The notes beneath the pieces are model-generated. The model was not told the origin of the DNA. It ran no database searches and saw only the letters and a program-made list of their open reading frames with translations. From Pseudomonadota bacterium (GTDB lineage: Bacteria; Pseudomonadota; Gammaproteobacteria; Ga0077536): a stretch of DNA of 64,000 bases. Location of the stretch: contig JABISZ010000035.1 of assembly GCA_018668255.1 (NCBI GenBank), positions 1 through 64,000 of the forward strand. The letters run 5' to 3'. The stretch's first letter is position 1. The number at the start of each line of letters is the position of its first letter. Positions 37,730-46,569 of the stretch are shown piece after piece. The translations under genes were made by a program, and so were the position numbers.

Positions 37730-38515
37730 TTAACGCGTCGTAGGCTCTGAAAGTTTTACCAACTCCCAAACTGACTCCAGTTCTTCCGCTGAAGCCTGAT
37801 CAATAGCTACCCCTCTCTCGGATAATTTATTTTCTACGGCACGAATCCGCCTCTCAAACTTTCCCACTGCTTTTCTCAGCGCAGATTCCGAATCTATACC
37901 TAAATGTCTGCCAAGGTTTACCATTGTAAACAGTACGTCACCAAACTCCTCCTCTGCACGTCTTTCGCCGTGATTTTGATCAATAACTTCTATGAGCTCC
38001 CCAAACTCTTCCTCTACTTTCCTCAATACTGGGTTTACATCAGGCCAATCAAAACCAAAACTTGAAGCGCGATTTTGTATTTTGTCTGCTCTTAGAAGAG
38101 CTGGATAACTGATCGGAATGTCATCAAACTTACTCAAAAAACCTCTGCCCTTGCGCTCGTTATTTTTCAATTCTTGCCAATTTTCTTTTGTCTCATTTAG
38201 GGGGGAATTCAAGTCAAACACTTTCGGGTGCCTGTTTTTTATTTTTTCTTTTAATTTAAAGATTACTAAGTTGATATCAAACTGTCGTTGCTTATCTCCG
38301 ATATCACAATGAAGAAGAACATGAAAAAGCAAGTCACCAATTTCTTCCGGAACATGATCCAGACAGCCGCTTTCGATAGCATCAGCTAATTCATAGGCCT
38401 CCTCTATCGTATACTTAGCTAAAGACTGATGTGTCTGTTGCGTGTGCCAGACGGAACCGGTTTCAGCTTCTCTTAACTGCCTTACTAATTTGCATAATTC
38501 ATTTAGACTAGACAT
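37730..38515 (-). CDS. mazG: Nucleoside triphosphate pyrophosphohydrolase MazG
   Basis: About 261 residues, two MazG domains as in E. coli. The first has WHTQQTHQSLAKYTIEEAYELADAI with EEIGDLLFHVLLH. The second has VEEEFGELIEVI and EEEFGDVLFTMVNLGRHL. Such acidic ExxE/ExxD sets bind Mg. It removes pyrophosphate from NTPs, including damaged ones. The ATG at 38515 is preferred over a TTG at 38524. It converges with ispA, six bases apart. Confidence 0.92.
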   Translation of the reverse strand: MSSLNELCKLVRQLREAETGSVWHTQQTHQSLAKYTIEEAYELADAIESGCLDHVPEEIGDLLFHVLLHCDIGDKQRQFDINLVIFKLKEKIKNRHPKVFDLNSPLNETKENWQELKNNERKGRGFLSKFDDIPISYPALLRADKIQNRASSFGFDWPDVNPVLRKVEEEFGELIEVIDQNHGERRAEEEFGDVLFTMVNLGRHLGIDSESALRKAVGKFERRIRAVENKLSERGVAIDQASAEELESVWELVKLSEPTTR

Positions 38516-38714
38516 ATTTCTCAACTACCGCCTCATTTTCAGAGTATTTATATAATACAGATAGCATATCTTTTGACTCTAAAATCCCTTGGAATATCCA
38601 TTCGCAAACAATGGGAAAATCTTACCTTGCGTGTGTGCCTCAAATACATCATTATCCTCAATATAGAATTAATTTTTGTATATCCTAAAGTGTCAGCAAG
38701 CGGAGCACAGTATA

Positions 38715-38957
38715 ATGTCAGAATCCTTTCTCTCTCTAAAACCTCTAATTGCTTTGAGTTTTTGTGTCGTAGCCTTATTTGGGTGCGCCTCACAACCTAG
38801 CACATCCGAAGCTAAGGCGACTACTGCTATTGCGGAAGCTAGAAAAGCTTCCAGCGAAGCAACTACTGCATTACGACTGGCTCAGAAAGCGCAGGCAACT
38901 GCCGAAGCAAACACTGCCCGTATTGAGCGCATGTTCAAACAAACTATGCAAAAATAA
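38715..38957 (+). CDS. OprI/Lpp-like small alanine-rich lipoprotein
   Basis: 80 residues. A signal peptide ends in the lipobox ALFGC, with Cys24 the lipidated residue. The mature 57 residues are an Ala-rich coiled coil with the LAQKAQATAEANTARIERM repeat of OprI, ending in Lys. Braun-type lipoproteins are anchored in the outer membrane and joined to peptidoglycan by that terminal lysine. The next gene, convergent and 10 bp away, encodes an L,D-transpeptidase of the type that makes this bond. Confidence 0.82.
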   Translation: MSESFLSLKPLIALSFCVVALFGCASQPSTSEAKATTAIAEARKASSEATTALRLAQKAQATAEANTARIERMFKQTMQK

Positions 38958-38967
38958 ACTCCTTTGC

Positions 38968-39945
38968 CTAATATACATGGCCTCCAGTGACGCCTATTGA
39001 GATTGGAATGCCATTTTCCAGCCTCAAAGTGTTTTGGACGTCAAGATATCTGAGCTTAAACTTGTCACTGCCGAACTGCAGATCAAGCAAGCGCATGGTT
39101 TCTGCATATCTAGAAGCTAGATCATCAGGATTCTCCTTCAGTGAAGGATGAACCTCGAGATAAATGATTCCCGCATCTACCCCTACTTTTATAGGTTGAT
39201 TGACTATTAAAACTTTCGTTCCGTTTTTTGTATTGGCAAATAGCTTTTTTATGTGCTTTGGATACATTCGTATGCATCCATGAGTCACTCTCATGCCAAT
39301 TCCATAGGGCTTATTAGTTCCGTGGATCAAATAGCCTTTTTCACTGAGAAGCATTGCAAATTTACCCAAAGGATTTTTGGGTCCTGCCACAACGACTTTA
39401 GGTAAAGGATCCCCATTCGCCGCGTGTTCAGCTAATATCGAATCCGGTGGGTACCAAGCTGGGTCTTCTAGCTTCATAGTTACTGTCATAGCCCCATGAG
39501 GCGTACCCCATTCTTGTCGCCCCACACTTACCGGATATGTGGACATCTCAGAAGAGTTATCTCGTATTGAAGTTCCAAACACATACATACGCATCTCCGG
39601 AACATTTATAACTATTCCAGCCGCCTTTACCCTCGGCAGAATGTAAAGGCTAGGTATTATCACCTCTGCTCCTACTTCAGGCAGCCACGGATCGATTACT
39701 GGGTTAGCAAGACGCATTGCTGTATACCCTTGATTATAAGCACGAGCTATATCAGATAGCGTGTCGCCTTCTTCCACAAAAGAAAGCATCAGTTCGCCCA
39801 CCAAATCACTTTTCATGTTAGCAGCTACACTGCTAGGAAAAACTATTACGAGTAAAAGCAAAAAGGAAAAAGAGCTACGAGCGCAGGACCTCAACAACAA
39901 AACTAGCGCTCTAGTAGTCGGGGCATAAGTTCTACAAGATTGCAT
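38968..39945 (-). CDS. LysM-YkuD L,D-transpeptidase
   Basis: About 325 residues. A signal peptide-like stretch rich in Leu ends near FPSSVAA. A LysM-like domain (FVEEGDTLSDIARAYNQGY) precedes the YkuD catalytic domain, with SVGRQEWGTPHGAMTV and the HGCIRM active-site motif holding the nucleophilic cysteine. Such enzymes of the ErfK/YbiS group link Braun lipoprotein to peptidoglycan or make 3-3 crosslinks. The ATG at 39945 overlaps the end of moaB by 43 bp. An upstream codon at 40002 lies deeper in moaB. Confidence 0.87.
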   Translation of the reverse strand: MQSCRTYAPTTRALVLLLRSCARSSFSFLLLLVIVFPSSVAANMKSDLVGELMLSFVEEGDTLSDIARAYNQGYTAMRLANPVIDPWLPEVGAEVIIPSLYILPRVKAAGIVINVPEMRMYVFGTSIRDNSSEMSTYPVSVGRQEWGTPHGAMTVTMKLEDPAWYPPDSILAEHAANGDPLPKVVVAGPKNPLGKFAMLLSEKGYLIHGTNKPYGIGMRVTHGCIRMYPKHIKKLFANTKNGTKVLIVNQPIKVGVDAGIIYLEVHPSLKENPDDLASRYAETMRLLDLQFGSDKFKLRYLDVQNTLRLENGIPISIGVTGGHVY

Positions 39946-40421
39946 GGCTTTGTCCGACTGTCCAGCTGAAAGGATATTAAGGACTCCCACGCAAGTTTGC
40001 ATGCGCCGGTTGAGCCAGGCAAAGAAAAAACATAGGTCCTGTTAGCAACACCAGCTACTGCTCTAGACTGCATTGTCGAAGTTTTGATGTCCGCATAGGA
40101 GAGAGCGCGAAAAGTCTCACCAAAACCTTCTAAAGTTTTATCAAAAAGTACTGAAACAGCCTCTGGTGTCCCATCTCTGCCTGTTACGCCAGTGCCTCCT
40201 GTTATGAGAACAACATCTAGCTCCGCAGTGTCTATCCACCCTGACACAATAGCGCGAATAGAATATATGCTGTCTTTGCACATCACTCTTTCAACTAAAT
40301 TATGTCCTGCTTCAGCAATTTTTCTTGCTAATAAGTCTCCAGATCTGTCATCTTTTAACACACGCGTATCCGATACCGTCAGAACAGCTATCGATAAAGG
40401 AATAAATTCAGAATTCGACAT
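39903..40421 (-). CDS. moaB: Molybdopterin adenylyltransferase MoaB/MogA family
   Basis: 172 residues. The MPT-binding motif ITGGTGVTGRDGTPEA and the ending GSTGACKLAWESLISFQLDSRTKPCNL match MoaB. In organisms without MogA, MoaB adenylates molybdopterin before metal insertion by MoeA. It lies apart from the other cofactor genes and partly overlaps the transpeptidase gene downstream. Confidence 0.9.
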   Translation of the reverse strand: MSNSEFIPLSIAVLTVSDTRVLKDDRSGDLLARKIAEAGHNLVERVMCKDSIYSIRAIVSGWIDTAELDVVLITGGTGVTGRDGTPEAVSVLFDKTLEGFGETFRALSYADIKTSTMQSRAVAGVANRTYVFSLPGSTGACKLAWESLISFQLDSRTKPCNLVELMPRLLER

Positions 40422-40487
40422 CCTACTTCTCCGTAACTAAAACATATAATTAGGTTAATATGCTCTCTTTAGCCCTAAACATACAAC

Positions 40488-40892
40488 ATGCACCCAATTG
40501 TAAACGCTGAAACTATAAAAATGCGGCTTGATGTCTGGCTCTGGTGTGCACGATTTTATAAAACACGTCAAGTGGCTAACAGAGCCATACAATTGGGCCG
40601 AGTACTAATCCAAGGCAGCAAAGTAAAGCCGTCTAGAATGATAACTCTTGGCACTTGCCTTACTATTCGCCGAGAACAAATCGTCCAAACAGTAACGATT
40701 AAAGATTTGTCCGCAAGACGAGTGTCCGCCCCTTTAGCAGTCCAGCTCTATATAGAAGACCCAAACAGCATTGCACTCAATAATGATATCAAAGAAAAAT
40801 TAAAACTGAGTGCTTTGTCTACATACTATGCCGAGAAGCCAAGTAAGCAAGACAGAAAGCAGCGTATTAAAATCAAACGCCTTGGCGGTTGA
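40488..40892 (+). CDS. hslR: Heat-shock protein 15, S4-domain RNA-binding protein
   Basis: Up to 134 residues. The S4 domain (MRLDVWLWCARFYKTRQVANRAI, broken here only for length by GRVLIQG) matches E. coli Hsp15, which binds stalled 50S subunits with nascent chains. The C-terminus is Lys/Arg rich, typical of the family. A second ATG at 40521 starts exactly where homology begins and could be the real start. It is divergent from moaB, with 66 bp between start codons. Confidence 0.88.
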   Translation: MHPIVNAETIKMRLDVWLWCARFYKTRQVANRAIQLGRVLIQGSKVKPSRMITLGTCLTIRREQIVQTVTIKDLSARRVSAPLAVQLYIEDPNSIALNNDIKEKLKLSALSTYYAEKPSKQDRKQRIKIKRLGG

Positions 40893-40956
40893 GAAGATTG
40901 TGTGTAATACTTTTCAAAGACATCTGCGGATCGAAAACCAGACCCTTAAACCGCGG

Positions 40957-40986
40957 GGTGGGTAGAGACATATATGCTTACCCCCC
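40957..40986. promoter_or_regulatory. Imperfect G-rich/C-rich hairpin in the coxM-like leader
   Basis: GGTGGGTA (40957-40964) can pair with TACCCCCC (40979-40986) with one mismatch, around a loop that itself contains the palindrome CATATATG. It lies about 56 bp before the coxM-like start. It could be an operator or leader structure; it does not match the molybdenum-cofactor riboswitch as far as I can judge. The rest of the 149-bp gap holds no gene. Confidence 0.25.
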
Positions 40987-41041
40987 ATTATTGTGAATAG
41001 ACGCGTTTCTAATTGATAGCAGCGGCCTATAGAGTAAAGCC

Positions 41042-41920
41042 ATGTATCCAGCACCTATAGAACAATATTCTAGACCCTCAACATTAGAAGAGCTGTACAG
41101 TCTTCTAAATTCTAATGAAGAAGATATTTTAGTCCTTGCAGGAGGGCAAAGCGCCATGCAAGCTGTAAAATCTCGCATACTCAGGCCTGCTCACGTCATC
41201 GATCTACAAGCGCTCTCTGAATTAAAATTCGTTAAGGCTGAAAAAGGCCTTCTTACAGTTGGAGCGATGACCAGGTACGTTGATATTGTATCTTCCGATT
41301 CAATCCCACTAGAACTGATCGCTTTGAAGGATGCGGCAAGTCGCGTTGGTGATAGACAAGTTCGTAACAGAGGAACTCTCGGAGGAAGCTTGTGCTGGAA
41401 CTATAGCGCCGCATGCACTCCGGCTGCTGTCTTAGCTTTAGACGGCGCAATGAACCTAATATCCCCTGATGGTTCAACTAGACAAGTCGCTGCCGATGAT
41501 TTCTTTCTAGGCCCTTTAGAGACTGCTCGAAAAGAATTTGAGATATTACTGTCTGTTGATTTCAAATTGACAGACTCTAAGTCTGGGAGTGCATATAAAA
41601 AATGGGGGCTAGTGACCGATGCATTGCCGGTTATAGGGATAGCGGCATGCTTGCACTTCAGTAATATGGACTGTTGCGACTACGCACGGATAACTTTAAC
41701 AGGTCTATCCGGAGCTCAACGTTGCCTGGGAGCAGAAGCGTCGCTCGTAAGCACCAGCGCGAATACAGAACAAATTACTGAGGCCATGATGATTGCTTGC
41801 AGTGAAATATCGACGTATACGGATTCCATAGCCACTGAGGATTATCGCTATCAGCTTATAAAAACAATCGGCTTGGAAGTTATAGAGACAGCAAAAAAAC
41901 GAGCTTTCAGCTTAGCATAA
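41042..41920 (+). CDS. Molybdenum hydroxylase FAD subunit (CoxM-like)
   Basis: 292 residues of the FAD-binding PCMH fold. The flavin motif AGGQSAM is near residue 40, and a second motif with TLGGSLCWNYSAACTPAA is near residue 122. The C-terminal CO dehydrogenase flavoprotein domain follows. It passes electrons from the iron-sulfur subunit to an acceptor. It is the first gene of the unit, with the small and large subunits after it in the order M-S-L. Confidence 0.92.
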   Translation: MYPAPIEQYSRPSTLEELYSLLNSNEEDILVLAGGQSAMQAVKSRILRPAHVIDLQALSELKFVKAEKGLLTVGAMTRYVDIVSSDSIPLELIALKDAASRVGDRQVRNRGTLGGSLCWNYSAACTPAAVLALDGAMNLISPDGSTRQVAADDFFLGPLETARKEFEILLSVDFKLTDSKSGSAYKKWGLVTDALPVIGIAACLHFSNMDCCDYARITLTGLSGAQRCLGAEASLVSTSANTEQITEAMMIACSEISTYTDSIATEDYRYQLIKTIGLEVIETAKKRAFSLA

Positions 41921-41933
41921 ATGGGGGGCCGGT

Positions 41934-42416
41934 ATGGTGGCTAAAGTTGCAATTAATATTAACGGAAGACTGTTTCAAGAAGAAGTGCCAGAGAGGATGC
42001 TATTGGTAGATTTCATTAGAGAGCGTGCCCATCTCACAGGCACCCATATCGGATGTACCTATGAAGGAGTATGTGGCGCATGTACAGTACATTTGGATGG
42101 CGAGGCTGTTAAAAGCTGTATGCTGCTGGCCGCACAAGCTGATGAACATAAGGTTACAACAGTGGAAGGCTTGGCACCGGATGGAGAACTCACGCCATTG
42201 CAAGAGGCTTTCAAATCTGAACATGGTTTGCAATGTGGATTTTGCACAGCGGGCATTTTGATGAACATGACTGATTTCTTGAAAAGATATCCCAACCCAA
42301 GTGAGCAAGAAATCAGGGAAGGTCTGATTGGCAATTTATGCAGATGCACTGGCTATGTGCATATCATCAATGCTGTCCGCAAAGTTGTGCAAGAAAACCA
42401 ATCAAGAAAAACGTAG
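41934..42416 (+). CDS. Molybdenum hydroxylase 2Fe-2S subunit (CoxS-like)
   Basis: 160 residues. The plant-type cluster is bound by Cys41, Cys47, Cys50 and Cys62. The second cluster, nearest the molybdenum, is bound by Cys101, Cys104, Cys136 and Cys138. All eight ligands are intact. It relays electrons from the molybdenum centre to FAD. The gene starts 13 bp after the FAD-subunit stop and ends 12 bp before the large subunit. Confidence 0.94.
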   Translation: MVAKVAININGRLFQEEVPERMLLVDFIRERAHLTGTHIGCTYEGVCGACTVHLDGEAVKSCMLLAAQADEHKVTTVEGLAPDGELTPLQEAFKSEHGLQCGFCTAGILMNMTDFLKRYPNPSEQEIREGLIGNLCRCTGYVHIINAVRKVVQENQSRKT

Positions 42417-42428
42417 GAGACATAAGAC

Positions 42429-44822
42429 ATGTCCCAGAGAAAAAATGACGACTGGATGGGAACCCCGCTTCCCCGAAAAGAAGATCGCAGACTACTCACC
42501 GGGAAAGGAAAATATGTCAGCGACATCGTCATTCCCGGCGCACTTCATGCCGTTTTTGTCCGTAGCGAATATGCGCACGCAAAAATATTGTCTATCGACA
42601 CATCTGAAGCCGAAGAATTGGCAGGTGTTGAACGGATATATACAGGGGACCAGATCAAACACCTAATAAAATCTATGCCACAACCAATTGTTCAACCGGC
42701 TCTTCCTGCTCACTACCCCACTTTTTGGCCATTAGCTGTTGATAAAGTCACATTCCACGGAGAGCCAGTAGCACTTGTTATCGCACGCGATAAATATGTT
42801 GCAGAAGATGCTGCTGAATTAGTGTTCGTTGATTACGAAGAACTAGAGCCGGTTTTAGACCCGGAAGAAGCCCTCAAACCTGAATCGGCGATTATCCATG
42901 AAAAAGATGGCACGAATGAAATATTTTCGATGACCTTCACCGGTGGAGATACAGAAGCAAGTCAAGCCAAAAATGCCGCTGAAGTAGAAAAAATCTTCCA
43001 AAACGCACCTATAGTGGTCAAAGACAGATTTAAAACCCATCGCACTGGAGTCACGCCAATGGAGCCCAGGGCGATCTTGTGTGATTGGGATGATTCCGAT
43101 GGCTTGCTCGCATACATTACGACACAACGGCCTCATATCGATAGATTAGCATTATCCGACATACTGGATATCTCTGCAGAAAAAGTCCAAGTCATCGCGC
43201 CTCGTGATCAAGGAGGCGGCTTCGGAGTCAAAGCACCCTTCTACAGAGAAAACATAATTATTGCTCACGCGGCACGCGACTTAAAACAGCCAGTGAGATG
43301 GGTTGAATCTCGATATGAAAGCTTGATGAATGTAGGGCAAGAAAGAGATCAAATTAATGACATGGAAATTGCTGCGGATCTAGAAGGCAATATGCTGGCA
43401 CTGCGTAATTTTGGTCTCGCTGACAATGGCGTTGGAACGACAGGCGTATACTGGGGTTTCGTCATGCCTTTCTTGGGCGCGATAGAGCTACCAAACGGAT
43501 ACAAATGGCCAAAGGCTGATATCCGTCTCAAAGTCGCAACTACCAACAAGGCTTGTTTAACACCCTCAAGAGCCTTTGGGCATTTCCCGACTCGTTTCGC
43601 AATTGAACGTTGTATCGATATGGTCGCCCATAAGATTGGGATGGAACCCAGTGCGTTTCGTAGAAAGAATTTAGTAGCTGACCTACCTTACACCAGCATA
43701 ACAAACGAATACTTTGACAGTGGCGATTTCCTAAAAGTCTGGGATACACTAATGGAAAAAGCCAATCTTCCTGACTTCAGAGTCCAACAGAAAAATGCAC
43801 TATCAGAAGGAAAATACATTGGGATAGGATTCGGGTGCGGAGTAGAACTGTCAGGAGTCGCTTCAGAGCTATTTGTGCCCATGGAAAATCAACCCGGATA
43901 CGGGGCTGCGACTGTGCGGCTCGATCCCAGAGGCAAAGTCCAGGTCTTTGGTGGCGATGCGCCGGGAGGGCAGGGTCATGAAACAACGACTGCACAAGTC
44001 GTCGCTTCTGAATTCGGCATTTCTCCTGAAGATGTCATAATAACAACGGGAAACACAGGTAGTACTCCGTTTGGCTCTGGTTCAGTTGGAGCTCGCATGG
44101 GGTCTTATTTCATCAGCGCGGTGGCTGAAGCCTGTAGAGAATTAAAAACCAAAATTGCTAAATTCTTAGCACATGACTTACAACTAGAAGCATCAGTTGA
44201 ACATTTTGAATTCAAAAATGGAGAGGTTGTCTATTTAGGCGACGATTCCCAGCGTAGCTCTTTCATGTCTATTGTTGAACGTATCATCATGTTTCCGATC
44301 AATATGCCAGAGGGAGAAACCGGCGGATTAGACGCTACGACTTTTTTCGAGGCTGCCAAGCCTATGATTTGCTTTAATGCTGATTGTTGCGTGGTTGAAG
44401 TGTCTTTGGAAACCGGTGATTTCAAAATATTAAAGTGGATAACAGCCGAAGATGTAGGAAACGTAATAAATCCATTAATTGTTAACGGCCAAATGCACGG
44501 AGCTATTGTTCAGGGCATATCTAACACTGTGTTCGAAGAATTTGTTTACGACGAACAAGGCCAACAATTGACTGCTGATTTTGAACATTACAAAATGGCT
44601 AATGCTGCAGACGTTCCCAACATTGATCTCAACTATGCCACCACGCCTTGTCCTCATACGCCTTTAGGCACTAGAGGTATTGGGGAAGGAAGACCTAGCT
44701 CTGTGCCAGGCGCGCTTACAAATGCGGTTTGTGATGCTCTAAAACCCTTTGAAATAGAGATCACCACTTTGCCACTTCGGCCAGATGCTATCTGGCAAAA
44801 AATACAAGATGCCACTCAGTAA
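42429..44822 (+). CDS. Molybdenum hydroxylase large subunit (CoxL-like), non-CO type
   Basis: 797 residues of the xanthine oxidase/CO dehydrogenase large-subunit family. Molybdopterin-binding motifs are seen in RDQGGGFGVKAPFY and GGDAPGGQGHETTT. The catalytic glutamate is Glu753 in TRGIGEGR. The loop at residues 379-385 reads PSRAFGH, replacing the AYRCSFR of form I CO dehydrogenase and AYRGAGR of form II. Ala382 aligns with the Cys388 that binds copper in true CO dehydrogenase. So CO oxidation is unlikely; hydroxylation of an aldehyde or heteroaromatic compound is the general alternative. The substrate is unknown. Confidence 0.9.
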   Translation: MSQRKNDDWMGTPLPRKEDRRLLTGKGKYVSDIVIPGALHAVFVRSEYAHAKILSIDTSEAEELAGVERIYTGDQIKHLIKSMPQPIVQPALPAHYPTFWPLAVDKVTFHGEPVALVIARDKYVAEDAAELVFVDYEELEPVLDPEEALKPESAIIHEKDGTNEIFSMTFTGGDTEASQAKNAAEVEKIFQNAPIVVKDRFKTHRTGVTPMEPRAILCDWDDSDGLLAYITTQRPHIDRLALSDILDISAEKVQVIAPRDQGGGFGVKAPFYRENIIIAHAARDLKQPVRWVESRYESLMNVGQERDQINDMEIAADLEGNMLALRNFGLADNGVGTTGVYWGFVMPFLGAIELPNGYKWPKADIRLKVATTNKACLTPSRAFGHFPTRFAIERCIDMVAHKIGMEPSAFRRKNLVADLPYTSITNEYFDSGDFLKVWDTLMEKANLPDFRVQQKNALSEGKYIGIGFGCGVELSGVASELFVPMENQPGYGAATVRLDPRGKVQVFGGDAPGGQGHETTTAQVVASEFGISPEDVIITTGNTGSTPFGSGSVGARMGSYFISAVAEACRELKTKIAKFLAHDLQLEASVEHFEFKNGEVVYLGDDSQRSSFMSIVERIIMFPINMPEGETGGLDATTFFEAAKPMICFNADCCVVEVSLETGDFKILKWITAEDVGNVINPLIVNGQMHGAIVQGISNTVFEEFVYDEQGQQLTADFEHYKMANAADVPNIDLNYATTPCPHTPLGTRGIGEGRPSSVPGALTNAVCDALKPFEIEITTLPLRPDAIWQKIQDATQ

Positions 44823-44842
44823 TTGGGTGTTAGGAGTAACCG

Positions 44843-45409
44843 TTGGAATTAAATGATGAAGTGCTTATTAAAGCTGAAAGAGAAAAGGTTTTCCTGGCGT
44901 TAAATGATCCAGATATTTTACAAAAAGCGATACCTGGATGCGAGCTGATTGAAAAGCTATCTGCGGATAAGTACAAGGCTACTATTGTATCAAAAATCGG
45001 TCCCTTGAAAATTCGTTTCAAAGGAGAAGCGACGATCTCAGAATCAAAGTTCCCTTCAAACTATAAAATTACTGGAGAAGGAAGAGGTGGTCCGGCCGGA
45101 CACGCTAAAGTGGTCGCAAATGTAGTGTTGCGTAAAGAAGAGTCATCCACTCGTCTAGCCTACACTGTACACGCCGACATTGGCGGGAAGCTGGCTCAAC
45201 TGGGAGGCCCCTTGGTGGAGAAGACAGCGCAAAAGCTATCCGCTAATTTTTTTGAGAATTTAGATACTCTTTTGTTAGCAAACACCCCAATGGAAACAGA
45301 CGATATGATTATCTCTTCGCCGGACAAAACCCCGTCATACTGGGACAAAGTTAGCGGTATATCAGTTGTTGTGGCAATAGGTATTCTGGCCTGGGCAATG
45401 CTTAAATAA
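44843..45409 (+). CDS. CoxG-like SRPBCC protein with C-terminal membrane anchor
   Basis: 188 residues. The SRPBCC domain (residues 1 to about 145) shows the CoxG signature FLALNDPDILQKAIPGCE and a GEGRGGPAGHAKV segment. The last 20 residues form a hydrophobic helix (VSGISVVVAIGILAWAML), which would anchor it in the membrane. CoxG recruits CO dehydrogenase to the membrane in carboxydotrophs and was recently tied to quinone delivery. It starts with TTG, with GGAG six bases upstream. Confidence 0.87.
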   Translation: MELNDEVLIKAEREKVFLALNDPDILQKAIPGCELIEKLSADKYKATIVSKIGPLKIRFKGEATISESKFPSNYKITGEGRGGPAGHAKVVANVVLRKEESSTRLAYTVHADIGGKLAQLGGPLVEKTAQKLSANFFENLDTLLLANTPMETDDMIISSPDKTPSYWDKVSGISVVVAIGILAWAMLK

Positions 45410-45479
45410 AGACATATAACAGAGGGGAAATTCTTTGTGGTAAGATTACGGAACATCCAAAAAAAAGCTTCATGAAAAG

Positions 45480-46493
45480 ATGAGTAGAGCGCCAGAGAGA
45501 TTCCCAGAGAAACTCGTCGACAAGTTCGGGCGAACAGTAGATTACGTGCGGATATCTGTGACTGACAGATGCGATTTCCGTTGTGTTTATTGCATGGATG
45601 AGGAGATGGAGTTTCTCCCTCGAGACCGTATCCTGACTTTAGAGGAACTAGAGTTAGTCGGGACAGCATTTGCAGAGTTGGGAGTAACAAAAATACGGCT
45701 TACTGGTGGCGAACCATTAGTACGAAAAGACGTCATCACGCTAATCGAAAATTTAGGAACAATACAAAGTCTAAAAGAGTTAGTAATAACTACAAACGGT
45801 TCACAATTAGTCAAATTAGCGTTGCCTTTAAAAAATGCTGGCGTGAAAAGAATCAATATCAGTTTAGATTCCCTAAATCCAAAAAAATTCAAAGAACTCA
45901 CAAGAACCGGTGAACTCAAACAGGTCCTTGACGGAATCAAAGCCGCTAAAGCAGCTAATTTCGAAAAAATAAAAATCAATGCCGTGATTTTAAAAAATAG
46001 AAACGATGATGAAGTTAAAGCATTAGTTGATTTCTCCGCAGACAATGACCTTGATATATCCTTCATTGAAGAAATGCCTTTGGGTGTTATAGGAGAACAT
46101 GATAGGGCCGAGGCATATTACTCTAGCGATAATATTAAAGCGGATTTGGAAAAGCATTACACATTAATACCTACTCCTGAAACTACGGCCGGTCCGTCAA
46201 AGTATTTCCGCGTCGCAGAAACTGGCGCTCGTATTGGTTTTATTTCTCCTCACAGCCATAACTTCTGTGACGACTGTAATAGAGTGCGTCTAACCGCAGA
46301 GGGAAGATTGCTCTTGTGTCTGGGGCAGGAACATTCGGTTGACCTCAGGGCTGTACTGAGAACCTACCCTGGCGATATCAATAAGCTGAAATCCGCAATC
46401 GTTGACTCTATGGATATAAAACCCAAAGGACATGACTTCGACCTAAGTGTGCAACCATTAATATTCCGTCATATGAGTCACACCGGCGGCTAA
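45480..46493 (+). CDS. moaA: GTP 3',8-cyclase (molybdenum cofactor biosynthesis)
   Basis: 337 residues. The radical SAM cluster ligands are Cys31, Cys35 and Cys38. The second, C-terminal cluster is seen in [19 protein letters not shown]. The protein ends in Gly-Gly, which is essential in MoaA. It converts GTP to the 3',8-cyclo intermediate; MoaC finishes precursor Z. It follows the CoxG-like gene by 70 bp on the same strand. Confidence 0.95.
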   Translation: MSRAPERFPEKLVDKFGRTVDYVRISVTDRCDFRCVYCMDEEMEFLPRDRILTLEELELVGTAFAELGVTKIRLTGGEPLVRKDVITLIENLGTIQSLKELVITTNGSQLVKLALPLKNAGVKRINISLDSLNPKKFKELTRTGELKQVLDGIKAAKAANFEKIKINAVILKNRNDDEVKALVDFSADNDLDISFIEEMPLGVIGEHDRAEAYYSSDNIKADLEKHYTLIPTPETTAGPSKYFRVAETGARIGFISPHSHNFCDDCNRVRLTAEGRLLLCLGQEHSVDLRAVLRTYPGDINKLKSAIVDSMDIKPKGHDFDLSVQPLIFRHMSHTGG

Positions 46494-46569
46494 AAAGTAG
46501 AGCAGTGTGACAGCCTCGCCCTCGCCGAGCTGACTAACATTTCCCATAATTTTTATAGGCTAAAAGGTA

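Noticed and set aside
41042-44822. CO dehydrogenase (CoxMSL)
   Set aside because: The large subunit lacks both the AYRCSFR and AYRGAGR loops, with Ala at the copper-ligand Cys position.
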